A program made the position numbers and the translations under genes. A stretch of DNA of 20,451 bases from NCBI GenBank assembly GCA_005882415.1, contig VBAE01000226.1, forward strand, positions 1-20,451, read 5' to 3'. The DNA is from Alphaproteobacteria bacterium. Lineage in GTDB: Bacteria > Pseudomonadota > Alphaproteobacteria > Sphingomonadales > Sphingomonadaceae. The notes under the pieces are model-generated. The model was not told the DNA's origin, did no database searches, and was given only the letters and a program-made list of their open reading frames with translations. Positions 8,223-15,343 of the stretch are shown piece after piece (the first letter of the stretch is position 1; every line of letters begins with the position of its first letter).

Positions 8223-9149
8223 ATGACCGCTTTTCCGCACCGCCATCTGCTCGGCATCGACCAGCTCTCGGCCGACGACGCGCTGCTGATCCTCGACGAG
8301 GCGGAGCCGTGGATCGGGTTCAATAGGGGCAAGCGCAAGCAGGACGGGCGGCTTGCGGGGCTGACCCAGTTCAACGTCTTCTTCGAAAATTCGACGCGCA
8401 CGCTCTTCTCGTTCGAAGTGGCGGGGAAAAGGCTCGGGGCGCAGGTGGCGAATTTCCATGCGGCGGGGTCGAGCGTCCAGAAGGGCGAGAGCCTGATCGA
8501 CACCGCTTTGACCCTGGACGCGATGCAGCCGGACGTGATGGTGGTGCGCCATTCGCAGATCGGGGCGGCGGCGGATGTTTCCGAGGCGGTGGGCTGCCCG
8601 GTGATCAATGCGGGCGACGGGACGGGTGAGCATCCGACCCAGGCGCTGCTCGACGCCTTGACCATGCGCAGGCGCAAGGGGCGGATCGAAGGGCTGAAGG
8701 TCGCGATCTGCGGCGATATCAGACACAGCCGGGTGGCGGGATCGAACCGGCGGCTGCTGCCGATGCTCGGCGCGGAGCTCAGGCTGGTCGGGCCCCCTGC
8801 CCTGCTCCCCGACGACAGCCGCGGCCTTCCGACCTTCACCGACCTCGACGAGGGCATTGCCGGCGCCGACGTGGTGATGATGCTTCGGATACAGCGGGAG
8901 CGGATGGAGGAGAGCGTCTCCGGCTCACTGGCCGACTTCCACGCGCTCTACGGGCTGACCCGGGAGCGGCTCGACCGGGCGGCGCCGGACGCGCTGGTGA
9001 TGCACCCGGGGCCGATGAACCGCGGGGTAGAGATCGAAGGCAGTCTGGCGGACGATCCGGAGCGCTCGGCCATCCGCGAGCAGGTCGAGGCGGGCGTTGC
9101 GGTTCGCATGGCGTGCCTGGACCTGCTGACGCGCGAGCGGCGGGGCTAA
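8223..9149 (+). CDS. pyrB: Aspartate carbamoyltransferase catalytic subunit
   Basis: A 308-residue enzyme that condenses carbamoyl phosphate and aspartate to N-carbamoyl-aspartate, the second step of de novo pyrimidine synthesis in the cytoplasm. The carbamoyl-phosphate loop FFENSTRTLFSFE (Ser57-Thr-Arg-Thr60) is present, as are VVRHSQIGAA, GEHPTQALLDA, the aspartate-binding MMLRIQRERM and the HPGPMNRG motif near the C-terminus. Length and motifs are normal. The start ATG gives the usual FPHRHLLGI N-terminus; no strong Shine-Dalgarno sequence is visible. The gene follows ruvX on the same strand. In many relatives pyrC (dihydroorotase) comes next, but here the next gene is convergent and unrelated. 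Confidence 0.96.
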   Translation: MTAFPHRHLLGIDQLSADDALLILDEAEPWIGFNRGKRKQDGRLAGLTQFNVFFENSTRTLFSFEVAGKRLGAQVANFHAAGSSVQKGESLIDTALTLDAMQPDVMVVRHSQIGAAADVSEAVGCPVINAGDGTGEHPTQALLDALTMRRRKGRIEGLKVAICGDIRHSRVAGSNRRLLPMLGAELRLVGPPALLPDDSRGLPTFTDLDEGIAGADVVMMLRIQRERMEESVSGSLADFHALYGLTRERLDRAAPDALVMHPGPMNRGVEIEGSLADDPERSAIREQVEAGVAVRMACLDLLTRERRG

Positions 9150-9153
9150 AGAA

Positions 9154-9185
9154 GAAGGGCGGCCACCGCGAGGCGACCGCCCTTC
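9154..9185 (-). terminator. Hairpin between pyrB and the TPR-SPOR gene
   Basis: A perfect 9-bp inverted repeat, GAAGGGCGG at 9154-9162 and CCGCCCTTC at 9177-9185, with a 14-base loop. It lies between two convergent genes, 4 bases after the pyrB stop and 17 bases beyond the stop of the minus-strand SPOR gene. On the minus strand the stem is followed by TTCTTTAG, a T-rich tail as expected of an intrinsic terminator. On the plus strand no T tract follows, so it probably serves the minus-strand operon mainly. Confidence 0.6.
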
Positions 9186-9202
9186 CGGGGAATTCAGTTA
9201 AA

Positions 9203-10603
9203 TCAGGCGCGGCGGCCGTCGTAGCGGGAGGCCCAGCGGACCGGGGCGTCGCCCGCGGTGGCGCGGACGAAGCAGGCGCCGCCATGGGCGCGGACCGAGG
9301 CGCAAATCTTCGACGCATCGGCATGGCTTTCGAAGCCGGCGACCGAGAGGCGGTGGAACTTGCCCTTGCCGGGGATGGAGACGGTGGTGCTGCGCGGCTG
9401 ATGGCCCGACAGGCCGTAGCGGCGATAGGCGGACGCCCAGGCGCGCTCGACTCCGGCCGGCGAGCTGTAGGCGCCGATCTGGACCACGAAGCGGCCCTCG
9501 CCGCCGGACGAAGCCACCCGCGGCGCGAGGCGCTGCGGCGGAGCGATCGGAGCGATGCTGGCAAGGCGGACCTTGGCCGGCTCAGGATTGACGAGGGCGC
9601 GGACGGCCGGCGCGAAGCTCGGCTCGGGCGCGGCGACGGCAGGCGCGCTTTCCGGAAGAACCGGCGGCGGCGTGTCGGCGATCACCGAAGGCGCGGGAAC
9701 GTCGGTCGCGACGGCAGGCGTTGCAGCCGATTCCCAGGCGGCAACGTCGGCCTGAGCGAGCTGGACGGACGGCGCGGCCGGAGCCGGCTCGGCCTTGGGG
9801 GCCGGAGCTTCGACCGGCTCGGCGGCTGCAAAGGCGGTGTTATCGGCCTGGACCGGCGCCAGAGCGAGGCGGACCGGCTGGCCCGAATCGGCGACCGGAC
9901 GGACCCCAAGAAGCCCGGCGATCTGGTCGGCGGGCGCGGACGGAGACGCGAGCGCGGCCCATTGCTGGAGCCGGCCGGAAAGGTCGGCGGGCGAGACGTC
10001 CTGAGCGGCCACGGCCCGCGCCTTCTGCCAGTCGCCGGCGAAGGCGTAGGCAAGGGCGAGGTTCTGGCGGATCCGCGGCGTCGCGCCGGCGGCCCGGGCG
10101 GCGGGCTCGAGGATCGAGATCGCGCGGTTGGGCTGACCGGCGAGCGCATAAGCGAGGCCGATGTCGCCGGCCGGTGCCGTCGCAGCCAGCGAATCGAGGC
10201 GGGCGAGCGCGACGTCGCCGCGGCCAATCGCCACTTCCGCGAGCGCGGCCTGGAGACCTGCGCGGACATTGGCGGGATCGAGGCTCAGCACGTCGCCGAA
10301 GGTGGTGGCGGCGGACTGGAAGCGGCCGTTCTTCATATAGAGGTCGGCGAGAAGCATCCGGTAACCGACGTCGCGGGGCGCGAGCGCGACCGCTTTCTCG
10401 GCGAGGTCGAGCGCCTTCGCATAGTCGCCCGTCTTGCCGGCCTCAGTCGCGTCGGCGAAGATCCGCCCGGCGTCCTGGTCGGCTTTGGCGGTGCGGGCGG
10501 TGACCAGCCCCGCGCGGCCGGCTTCGATCGCCGGGCTGCACGCCACCATGGTGGTTGCCAGGACCAGGCTCGAAGCCGCGAATTTGATGCCCATCCGGTT
10601 CAT
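9203..10603 (-). CDS. TPR and SPOR domain lipoprotein
   Basis: A 466-residue envelope protein. The N-terminus is a lipoprotein signal: positive start, hydrophobic stretch, then MVACS with the lipidated Cys at 22. Residues about 45-230 are tetratricopeptide-like helices, for example AGKTGDYAKALDLAEKAVAL and DLYMKNGRFQSAATTFGDVL. An Ala/Pro-rich linker (about 240-370) follows. The last 90 residues are a SPOR domain (GRFVVQIGAYSSPAGVERAW, later FHRLSVAGFESHADASKIC). SPOR domains bind peptidoglycan strands stripped of stem peptides at the division site. The ATG at 10603 is chosen because GGGAGG lies 9 bases upstream and it gives a compact lipoprotein signal; a TTG at 10624 is the alternative. It starts 17 bases after the RHH-like gene and is last in the parA operon, so a role linked to cell division or polarity is inferred. 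Confidence 0.88.
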   Translation of the reverse strand: MNRMGIKFAASSLVLATTMVACSPAIEAGRAGLVTARTAKADQDAGRIFADATEAGKTGDYAKALDLAEKAVALAPRDVGYRMLLADLYMKNGRFQSAATTFGDVLSLDPANVRAGLQAALAEVAIGRGDVALARLDSLAATAPAGDIGLAYALAGQPNRAISILEPAARAAGATPRIRQNLALAYAFAGDWQKARAVAAQDVSPADLSGRLQQWAALASPSAPADQIAGLLGVRPVADSGQPVRLALAPVQADNTAFAAAEPVEAPAPKAEPAPAAPSVQLAQADVAAWESAATPAVATDVPAPSVIADTPPPVLPESAPAVAAPEPSFAPAVRALVNPEPAKVRLASIAPIAPPQRLAPRVASSGGEGRFVVQIGAYSSPAGVERAWASAYRRYGLSGHQPRSTTVSIPGKGKFHRLSVAGFESHADASKICASVRAHGGACFVRATAGDAPVRWASRYDGRRA

Positions 10604-10620
10604 CTTGTCATTCCTCCCGA

Positions 10621-11256
10621 TCAACCCGCGCGCTTGCCATGATCGTTGGCCACCCGGCGGGCGAGCGCATCGACCTCCGGAAGCTCCTTCAGAAGCGCGT
10701 CCACCGCCTCGGTAACCAGCAGCTGGGCCGAACGGCCGGTGACTGCGCAGGCGAGGCGGAGTTTCAAATGCCGCTCCGCATCGAGGCGGAGGGTGAAGGC
10801 GGACTTGGCCCGCGCCGGAACCGCGGCCTTGGAAGGCTTGCGGCTGCGCGGACGCGGCGCCGGAAGCGAGACCACCGAAGCCTGGGGCTCGGGCACATGC
10901 TCGGGCTCGGGCGCCTCTTCGATCTCGGCTTCGGGTTCGAACTCAGCCTCAGGTTCCGGGGCGAAATGCGCCTCCAGCACCCTTTGCTGCTCGACCACCG
11001 GCGGCTCCTCATAGTCCGACTCTTCGACCGCATGCGGCCTCGGGCGTCCGCCCGGAGCGGGGGTCAGCCCGGTCACCGGATTGGGGAGCTGCTCCTGATA
11101 GGGGTCGTGGGCGTGGCCCATGTCGTTCCAGCCGAGATCCTCGAATTGCTGCGCGACCTGGCCGAAAGCGGCCGGGCGCATGGCGGGCTTGGCGCCGCCT
11201 TTGCGGGCCAGAAGGCCCGAGGAGAGAGAGGCGTAAGGCCTTGCTTCGCTCGTCAT
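10621..11256 (-). CDS. ParA-operon partner: basic N-terminal peptide, acidic Pro/Glu linker, RHH-like C-terminus
   Basis: A 211-residue protein of no named family that I recognise with certainty. Three parts are visible. Residues 1-30 contain SLSSGLLARKGGAKPAMRP, a short basic segment like the N-terminal peptides with which ParB-type partners stimulate ParA ATPases. Residues about 70-150 are a disordered linker rich in Pro and Glu ending in a basic patch (RPRSRKPSKA). Residues about 152-205, starting AFTLRLDAERHLKLRLACAV and continuing RSAQLLVTEAVDALL, look like a ribbon-helix-helix fold: one beta strand and two helices. The gene starts 15 bases after parA and ends 17 bases before the TPR-SPOR gene, so it is the middle gene of an operon. 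A DNA-binding adaptor or cargo partner of ParA is inferred from domain layout and position only. Confidence 0.8.
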   Translation of the reverse strand: MTSEARPYASLSSGLLARKGGAKPAMRPAAFGQVAQQFEDLGWNDMGHAHDPYQEQLPNPVTGLTPAPGGRPRPHAVEESDYEEPPVVEQQRVLEAHFAPEPEAEFEPEAEIEEAPEPEHVPEPQASVVSLPAPRPRSRKPSKAAVPARAKSAFTLRLDAERHLKLRLACAVTGRSAQLLVTEAVDALLKELPEVDALARRVANDHGKRAG

Positions 11257-11271
11257 CTTGCGTCGCTCCCC

Positions 11272-11988
11272 TTACTGGCCGACGACGCGGCGGCCGAAGC
11301 CCACCGCACGGGGAGCGCTCGAATGCGGCGTATAGCCGCCCGGCGAGGCGAACACCGTCCGGCGGAAATTCTTTTCCAGCCGGTCGGAGATATAGTCCCA
11401 GAGATCGCGGACCTCGGCGGCCGACTTTCCCTTGGGATCCACCTCCATCACCGTCCGGCCGTCGATCATCGAGGCTGCGAAATCGGTGCGGTGGTGGAGG
11501 GTGACCGGGGCGACGGTGCCGTGCTGCGACAATGCGACCGCGGCTTCGTAGGTGATCTTGGCCTTGGGGGTCGCCGCGTTGACGACGAAGATCAAAGGCT
11601 TTCCGGCGCGCTCGCAGATGTCGACGGTGGCGCCGACGGCGCGAAGGTCGTGCGGGCTCGGCCGGGTCGGGATGATGACCAGTTCGGCCACCTGGATGAC
11701 GCTCTGGATCGCCATGGTGATCGCCGGCGGCGTATCGATGACGGCGAGCTTGAAGCCCTGCTGGCGAAGGATTTCGAGGTCGGCGCCGAGCCGTGCCACG
11801 GTGGTCTGCGCGAATGCGGGCATGTCCGCCTCGCGCTCGTTCCACCAGTCGGCGAGCGAGCCTTGCGGATCGATGTCGATCAGACAGACCGGACCGGAGC
11901 CGGCAAGCTGGGCCTGCACGGCCAGATGGCCGGACAGGGTGGTCTTGCCCGATCCACCCTTCTGCGACGATAGTGCCAGAACGCGCAT
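11272..11988 (-). CDS. ParA family ATPase
   Basis: A 238-residue deviant Walker-A ATPase of the ParA/MinD superfamily. QKGGSGKTT carries the signature Lys10 and the P-loop Lys15. IDIDPQGSLADWW holds the Walker A' Asp40, and KLAVIDTPP the Walker B Asp85. PTRPSPHDLRAV and FVVNAATPKAKIT follow as in ParA proteins that bind DNA non-specifically and move cargo or chromosomes. The ATG at 11988 is preceded by GAGGGGAA and begins directly with the first strand MRVLALSSQKGG; the open frame extends upstream to 12093 but that part is not family-like. A C-terminal tail with FASPGGYTPHSS is unusual. It is the first gene of a three-gene operon with no parB or parS visible, so it is probably an orphan partition ATPase, not the chromosomal ParA. 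Confidence 0.92.
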   Translation of the reverse strand: MRVLALSSQKGGSGKTTLSGHLAVQAQLAGSGPVCLIDIDPQGSLADWWNEREADMPAFAQTTVARLGADLEILRQQGFKLAVIDTPPAITMAIQSVIQVAELVIIPTRPSPHDLRAVGATVDICERAGKPLIFVVNAATPKAKITYEAAVALSQHGTVAPVTLHHRTDFAASMIDGRTVMEVDPKGKSAAEVRDLWDYISDRLEKNFRRTVFASPGGYTPHSSAPRAVGFGRRVVGQ

Positions 11989-12047
11989 GTTTTCCCCTCG
12001 GCTCGCGACTTGCTTTGGGTGGACTGCACCGGGTCTGGCTAAAATCC

Positions 12048-12117
12048 GGTTAACGCGCGGCGCACTTCTGCTCCTATTCCCGCCCCGCCGCACTTTTATG
12101 CTAAGTGCCCGTTAACC
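12048..12117. promoter_or_regulatory. Divergent CGTTAACC elements in the parA / Sel1-SPOR intergenic region
   Basis: CGTTAACC occurs twice in the 183-bp gap: on the minus strand at 12055-12048, pointing to parA, and on the plus strand at 12110-12117, pointing to the Sel1-SPOR gene. The TTAAC core lies about 60 and 55 bases upstream of the two start codons. TTAACC is the half-site of the alphaproteobacterial cell-cycle regulator CtrA (full site TTAA-N7-TTAA). No full site is present, so CtrA control is an inference. Confidence 0.4.
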
Positions 12118-12171
12118 CTTCCCGATTAGGACGGCAGGCAACATATTCACGCCCGTTTCGAAAGGCATATG

Positions 12172-13152
12172 ATGAAAGTTCCGGCCCGGCATCTGATCGT
12201 CGCTGCGGCGGCAGGATCCATCCTCGCCGCAAGCGCCCCTGTCCTGCTCCAGGCGGCCGCCGCCCCCCCGGGCGCTCCCGCGGGCGGCGTCAAGGCAGGC
12301 GTCGACGCGTGGCAGACCGGCGCCTTCGGGCGCGCGATCGAGATATGGCGTCCGCTCGCCAACCAGGGCGATCCCGACGCGCAGTTCAACATGGGCCAGG
12401 CCTATAAGCTCGGCCGGGGGGTCCCCGCCGATCTCGGAATCGCCCAGAGCTGGTATCAGAAGGCGGCGCAGCAGGGCCATCCGCAGGCGCAGGCGAATCT
12501 GGGCCTGATCCTGTTCCAGAACGGCAATCGCGAGGCCGCGATCCCCTGGCTGAAGAAGGCCGCGGACGCCGGCGATCCGCGGGCGCAATACGTCCTCGGC
12601 ACCGCTTATTTCAACGGCGATTTGATCGGCAAGGACTGGGTCCGGGCCTATGCGATGATGAGCCGCGCCGCCTCGGCCGGCCTTCCCCAGGCGGCGACCA
12701 ACCTCGCCGCGATGGACAATCTCATTCCGCTCGCCCAGCGCCAGCAGGGCCTCGCTTTGGCCCAGCGCTCCGGCGCGCCCGGGCCGGCGGCAGCCCCGCA
12801 GCAGCCCGGCAAGCCGCAGCCGCGGCCGGCGAACAGCTCGAGCGGGGCGATCCAGGCGGCTCCGACGGCGGTGGCAGTCCGTACGCCTGCAGCGCCTCCG
12901 GTGGCTCGCCCAGCGGCGGCAGGCGGCTGGCGGGTGCAGCTCGGCGCCTTCTCGACCCCCGCCAATGCGAAGAAGCAGTGGGACGCGATCCGCGGCCGCG
13001 TCGCCGGCCTCGGCGCGCTTCAGCCTTATTTCGTGCCAGCGGGCGCAGTGACTCGGCTCCAGGCCGGCACCGTGGCGAACCGCGCTGTCGCCGACCGGAT
13101 CTGCGCCTCGGCCAAGGCTGCAGGGAGCGCCTGCTTCCCGGTCGCGGGCTAG
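12172..13152 (+). CDS. Sel1-repeat and SPOR domain envelope protein
   Basis: A 326-residue exported protein. The signal peptide spans roughly residues 1-30 (KVPARHLIVAAAAGSILAAS). Sel1-type repeats fill about residues 38-190: GDPDAQFNMGQAYKLGRGV, HPQAQANLGLILFQNGN, DPRAQYVLGTAYFNGDL and a weaker fourth. A Pro/Ala-rich linker with PAPP-like stretches follows, then a C-terminal SPOR domain from GGWRVQLGAFSTPANAKKQW to SACFPVAG. SPOR targets denuded septal glycan, and Sel1 repeats usually bind other proteins. Two consecutive ATGs exist (12169 and 12172); I prefer the second because it has the better distance (6 bases) from AAAGG at 12161-12165. The gene is divergent from the parA operon, which also ends in a SPOR protein. 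Shared function in division or polar growth is inferred. Confidence 0.9.
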   Translation: MKVPARHLIVAAAAGSILAASAPVLLQAAAAPPGAPAGGVKAGVDAWQTGAFGRAIEIWRPLANQGDPDAQFNMGQAYKLGRGVPADLGIAQSWYQKAAQQGHPQAQANLGLILFQNGNREAAIPWLKKAADAGDPRAQYVLGTAYFNGDLIGKDWVRAYAMMSRAASAGLPQAATNLAAMDNLIPLAQRQQGLALAQRSGAPGPAAAPQQPGKPQPRPANSSSGAIQAAPTAVAVRTPAAPPVARPAAAGGWRVQLGAFSTPANAKKQWDAIRGRVAGLGALQPYFVPAGAVTRLQAGTVANRAVADRICASAKAAGSACFPVAG

Positions 13153-13154
13153 GC

Positions 13155-13188
13155 TTAACGGAATTTTCGCCCCTCCCCATTAGGATGG
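13155..13188 (+). promoter_or_regulatory. TTAAC and ATTAGGA elements upstream of the PilZ gene
   Basis: TTAAC at 13155-13159 lies 57 bases before the PilZ start codon. CCCCATTAGGATGG at 13175-13188 closely matches CCCGATTAGGACGG at 12121-12134 upstream of the Sel1-SPOR gene. TTAACGGAATTTTCGCC (13155-13171) also resembles TTAACCGGATTTTAGCC upstream of parA (14 of 17 bases). The recurrence at three promoters suggests a common regulator; its identity is not shown by the sequence. Confidence 0.35.
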
Positions 13189-13216
13189 CGTCAAGCAGCC
13201 TGAAGGGGAGTGGGTT

Positions 13217-13528
13217 ATGGGGGCGATCGGCAGGATCGGATCGGAAACGGCGATGGTGTCGCGCTGGCGCCGCCGCCGGATGTGCGTCCTGATCGACGAG
13301 CGTCCCGCCCCGGCGGGCCTCCGCGACATCAGCTCGACCGGCGCCTTCCTCGAGACCGTCGTCCGCCCCGAGCTCGGCCGGAGCGTCGAGCTCCACCACC
13401 CGGAAGCCGGCGCGATCGAAGGCGTGGTCGAAAGCCACGAACAAAGCGGCATCCGCCTCTCTTTCCCCTGCACCGACCGTTCCATGGCCTTCGCCGTGGC
13501 GGCGATCGTCTCGGATATGACCGCTTAG
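13217..13528 (+). CDS. Small PilZ domain protein
   Basis: A 103-residue single-domain protein resembling PilZ, the cyclic di-GMP receptor fold. The N-terminal basic cluster SRWRRRRMCVLID corresponds to the RxxxR part of the ligand site. LRDISSTGAFLETV gives the (D/N)xSxxG part, with Asp-Ile-Ser-Ser-Thr-Gly. Both halves of the signature are therefore present and c-di-GMP binding is plausible. The ATG is preceded by GGGGAG at six bases. The TAG stop overlaps the TAA of convergent serB by two bases. It follows the Sel1-SPOR gene by 64 bases and has its own TTAAC element upstream, so it may be separately transcribed. Confidence 0.82.
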   Translation: MGAIGRIGSETAMVSRWRRRRMCVLIDERPAPAGLRDISSTGAFLETVVRPELGRSVELHHPEAGAIEGVVESHEQSGIRLSFPCTDRSMAFAVAAIVSDMTA

Positions 13529-14403
13529 GCCTCCCACTCGCTCCGGGCGTAGCCGGCGGCATAAAGAAGCGCCGTCAGATCATTGTGCTCGATCCTGGCC
13601 CCCGCAGCAGCAGCCGCGGCGGGCTTGGCGTGATAGGCGACGCCCAGGCCGGCGGCTTCGATCATCGGGATGTCGTTGGCGCCGTCGCCGATTGCCAAGC
13701 TGTCCTCCAGCCCTAATTCCCGCTCCGCCGCCGCGTCGAGCAGCGCCTGGCGCTTGGTCAGCGCGCCGACGATCGGCGCTTCCACTTCGCCCGTGAGGCG
13801 CCCGTCTTCGATCACCAGCCGGTTCGCAATCGCACGGTGGAAGCCGAGCTCTTCCGCCACCGGTTCGGCAAAACGCGTGAAGCCCCCTGAGACGATGAGG
13901 CAATATGCCCCGTCCCGCCTAAGCGTCCGCACCAGGGCGCGGGCGCGGGGTGTGGCCCGCACCCGCTCCGCCCGGCAAAGGTCGATCGTCGACGCGTCCA
14001 GCCCCTTGAGCAGCTTTACCCGCGCCCGGAGCGCCGCCTCGAACTCGAGCTCGCCACGCATCGCCCGCTCGGTCACCTCGGCGATCTCGGCCTTCAGCCC
14101 GGCATAATCGGCGAGCTCGTCGATGCATTCGACGGTGATCATCGTCGAATCCATGTCGGCGACGAGCAGCTTCGCCCGCCGGTGCGCCTCGCGCTGGACG
14201 ACGACGTCCGCCTCCGCGACCAGCCCCTCAAGCGCCCGCCGAGCGCTTTCCGGGGCGGCGGAGAAGAGCAGGTCGCAGGCCTTATCCTCCTCGACCCAGC
14301 TCCGCCCGAAGGCATGGACGCCCGCCGCGGCCATCGCGTCCTCGGCCGCCGAAATATCGCCGCCCGAGAGCCGTTCCTTTGCTATCAGCGTCGCGATGAA
14401 CAT
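13525..14403 (-). CDS. serB: Phosphoserine phosphatase
   Basis: A 292-residue HAD-superfamily enzyme that hydrolyses phosphoserine in the last step of serine synthesis. Motif I is VADMDSTMI with nucleophile Asp83 and acid/base Asp85. Motif II is LIVSGGF (Ser172). Lys217 lies in LTKRQALLD. Motif III/IV is IGDGANDIPM with Asp240 and Asp244. Residues 1-78 form the N-terminal regulatory-type domain common in alphaproteobacterial SerB. The ATG at 14403 gives the typical MFIATLI start; the frame stays open further upstream. This ATG overlaps the start of divergent miaA, so the two coding regions share 8 bases at their 5' ends and each promoter must lie in the other gene. Confidence 0.94.
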   Translation of the reverse strand: MFIATLIAKERLSGGDISAAEDAMAAAGVHAFGRSWVEEDKACDLLFSAAPESARRALEGLVAEADVVVQREAHRRAKLLVADMDSTMITVECIDELADYAGLKAEIAEVTERAMRGELEFEAALRARVKLLKGLDASTIDLCRAERVRATPRARALVRTLRRDGAYCLIVSGGFTRFAEPVAEELGFHRAIANRLVIEDGRLTGEVEAPIVGALTKRQALLDAAAERELGLEDSLAIGDGANDIPMIEAAGLGVAYHAKPAAAAAAGARIEHNDLTALLYAAGYARSEWEA

Positions 14404-15343
14404 CGTCTCTCCCCAGGCCCTGCGGCCGCTCGCGCTTATCGCGGGGCCGACGGCGAGCGGCAAGTCGGCGCTTGCGTTGGCGCTGGCCGAACGGACGGGA
14501 GGCGTCATCGTCAACGCCGACAGCGCCCAGGTCTATCGCGACCTGCGCCTCGTCTCCGCCCGCCCCTCCCCCGAGGAGATGGAGCGGGCCCCGCACCGCC
14601 TCTACGGCTATCGCGACGGCGCCAGCCCCTGTTCCGCGGCGGATTGGGCGGCGGACGCCAAGGCGGAGATCGGGGCGGCGCATAGAGAGGGCAAGCTCCC
14701 GATCCTCACCGGCGGCACCGGCCTCTACATCCGCACCCTCCTCGACGGCATCGCGCCGGTGCCGGAGATCGACCCGGCCGTCCGTGCGGAGGTGCGGGCG
14801 CTTTCGGTAGCGGAGGCGCACGCGGCGCTCCTCCAGGAGGACCGGGAAGCCGGGGCGCGTGTTCGGCCGAGCGACACCACACGCACAGCCCGGGCGCTGG
14901 AGGTGGTCCGCTCGACCGGAAAGCCGCTCTCGCAATGGCAGGAGCAGCGCGTCGGCGGCATCGGGGACGCGGTGGACCTTCAACCGCTGATCCTCCTGCC
15001 GCCACGCGACTGGCTCTATGCTCGCTGCGACGAACGTTTCGAGAATATGTTATCAGACCAAGGTCTTGCCGAAGTCTCTTTACTACTCGCGCGAAGTCTC
15101 GATCCCGCTTTGCCGGTGATGCGGGCGATCGGGGTCAGGGAGATCGCCGCCTTCCTCACCGGCGCCGCGACTCGCGAGGAGGCGCTTGCTGCGGGGCGGA
15201 TAGCGACCCGGCGCTACGCCAAGCGCCAGTACACCTGGTTCTCGCACCAGCCGCCGCCGGACTGGCCGCGCTTTACAGAGCCGCTCGATTGCCGGGGCCT
15301 CGAACTTGCTCTAGCCGATCTTCATGCACGTCTATCGCGATGA
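14396..15343 (+). CDS. miaA: tRNA dimethylallyltransferase
   Basis: A 315-residue enzyme that transfers a dimethylallyl group from DMAPP to N6 of A37 in tRNAs reading UNN codons. The P-loop GPTASGKS is at residues 17-24, VNADSAQVYRDL with the catalytic Asp near residue 42, LTGGTGLYIR near 105, RTARALEVVRSTGKPLSQWQ near 165, RDWLYARCDERFENM near 205 and MRAIGVREI near 240. RRYAKRQYTWFSHQ near the C-terminus is the tRNA-contacting region. The ATG at 14396 is the only plausible start close to the P-loop strand; no clear Shine-Dalgarno sequence is seen. The 3' end overlaps the ketol-acid reductoisomerase gene by 20 bases in another frame, so the two are probably one transcript. Confidence 0.95.
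   Translation: MNIVSPQALRPLALIAGPTASGKSALALALAERTGGVIVNADSAQVYRDLRLVSARPSPEEMERAPHRLYGYRDGASPCSAADWAADAKAEIGAAHREGKLPILTGGTGLYIRTLLDGIAPVPEIDPAVRAEVRALSVAEAHAALLQEDREAGARVRPSDTTRTARALEVVRSTGKPLSQWQEQRVGGIGDAVDLQPLILLPPRDWLYARCDERFENMLSDQGLAEVSLLLARSLDPALPVMRAIGVREIAAFLTGAATREEALAAGRIATRRYAKRQYTWFSHQPPPDWPRFTEPLDCRGLELALADLHARLSR

Noticed and set aside
9113..10642. A 509-codon plus-strand frame opposite the TPR-SPOR gene.
   Set aside because: Gly/Arg-rich without domains; the minus strand has a lipobox, TPR and SPOR signals.
12055..12117. A full CtrA site (TTAA-N7-TTAA) before the Sel1-SPOR gene.
   Set aside because: The second half is ATTAGG at the wrong distance, so only half-sites are claimed.
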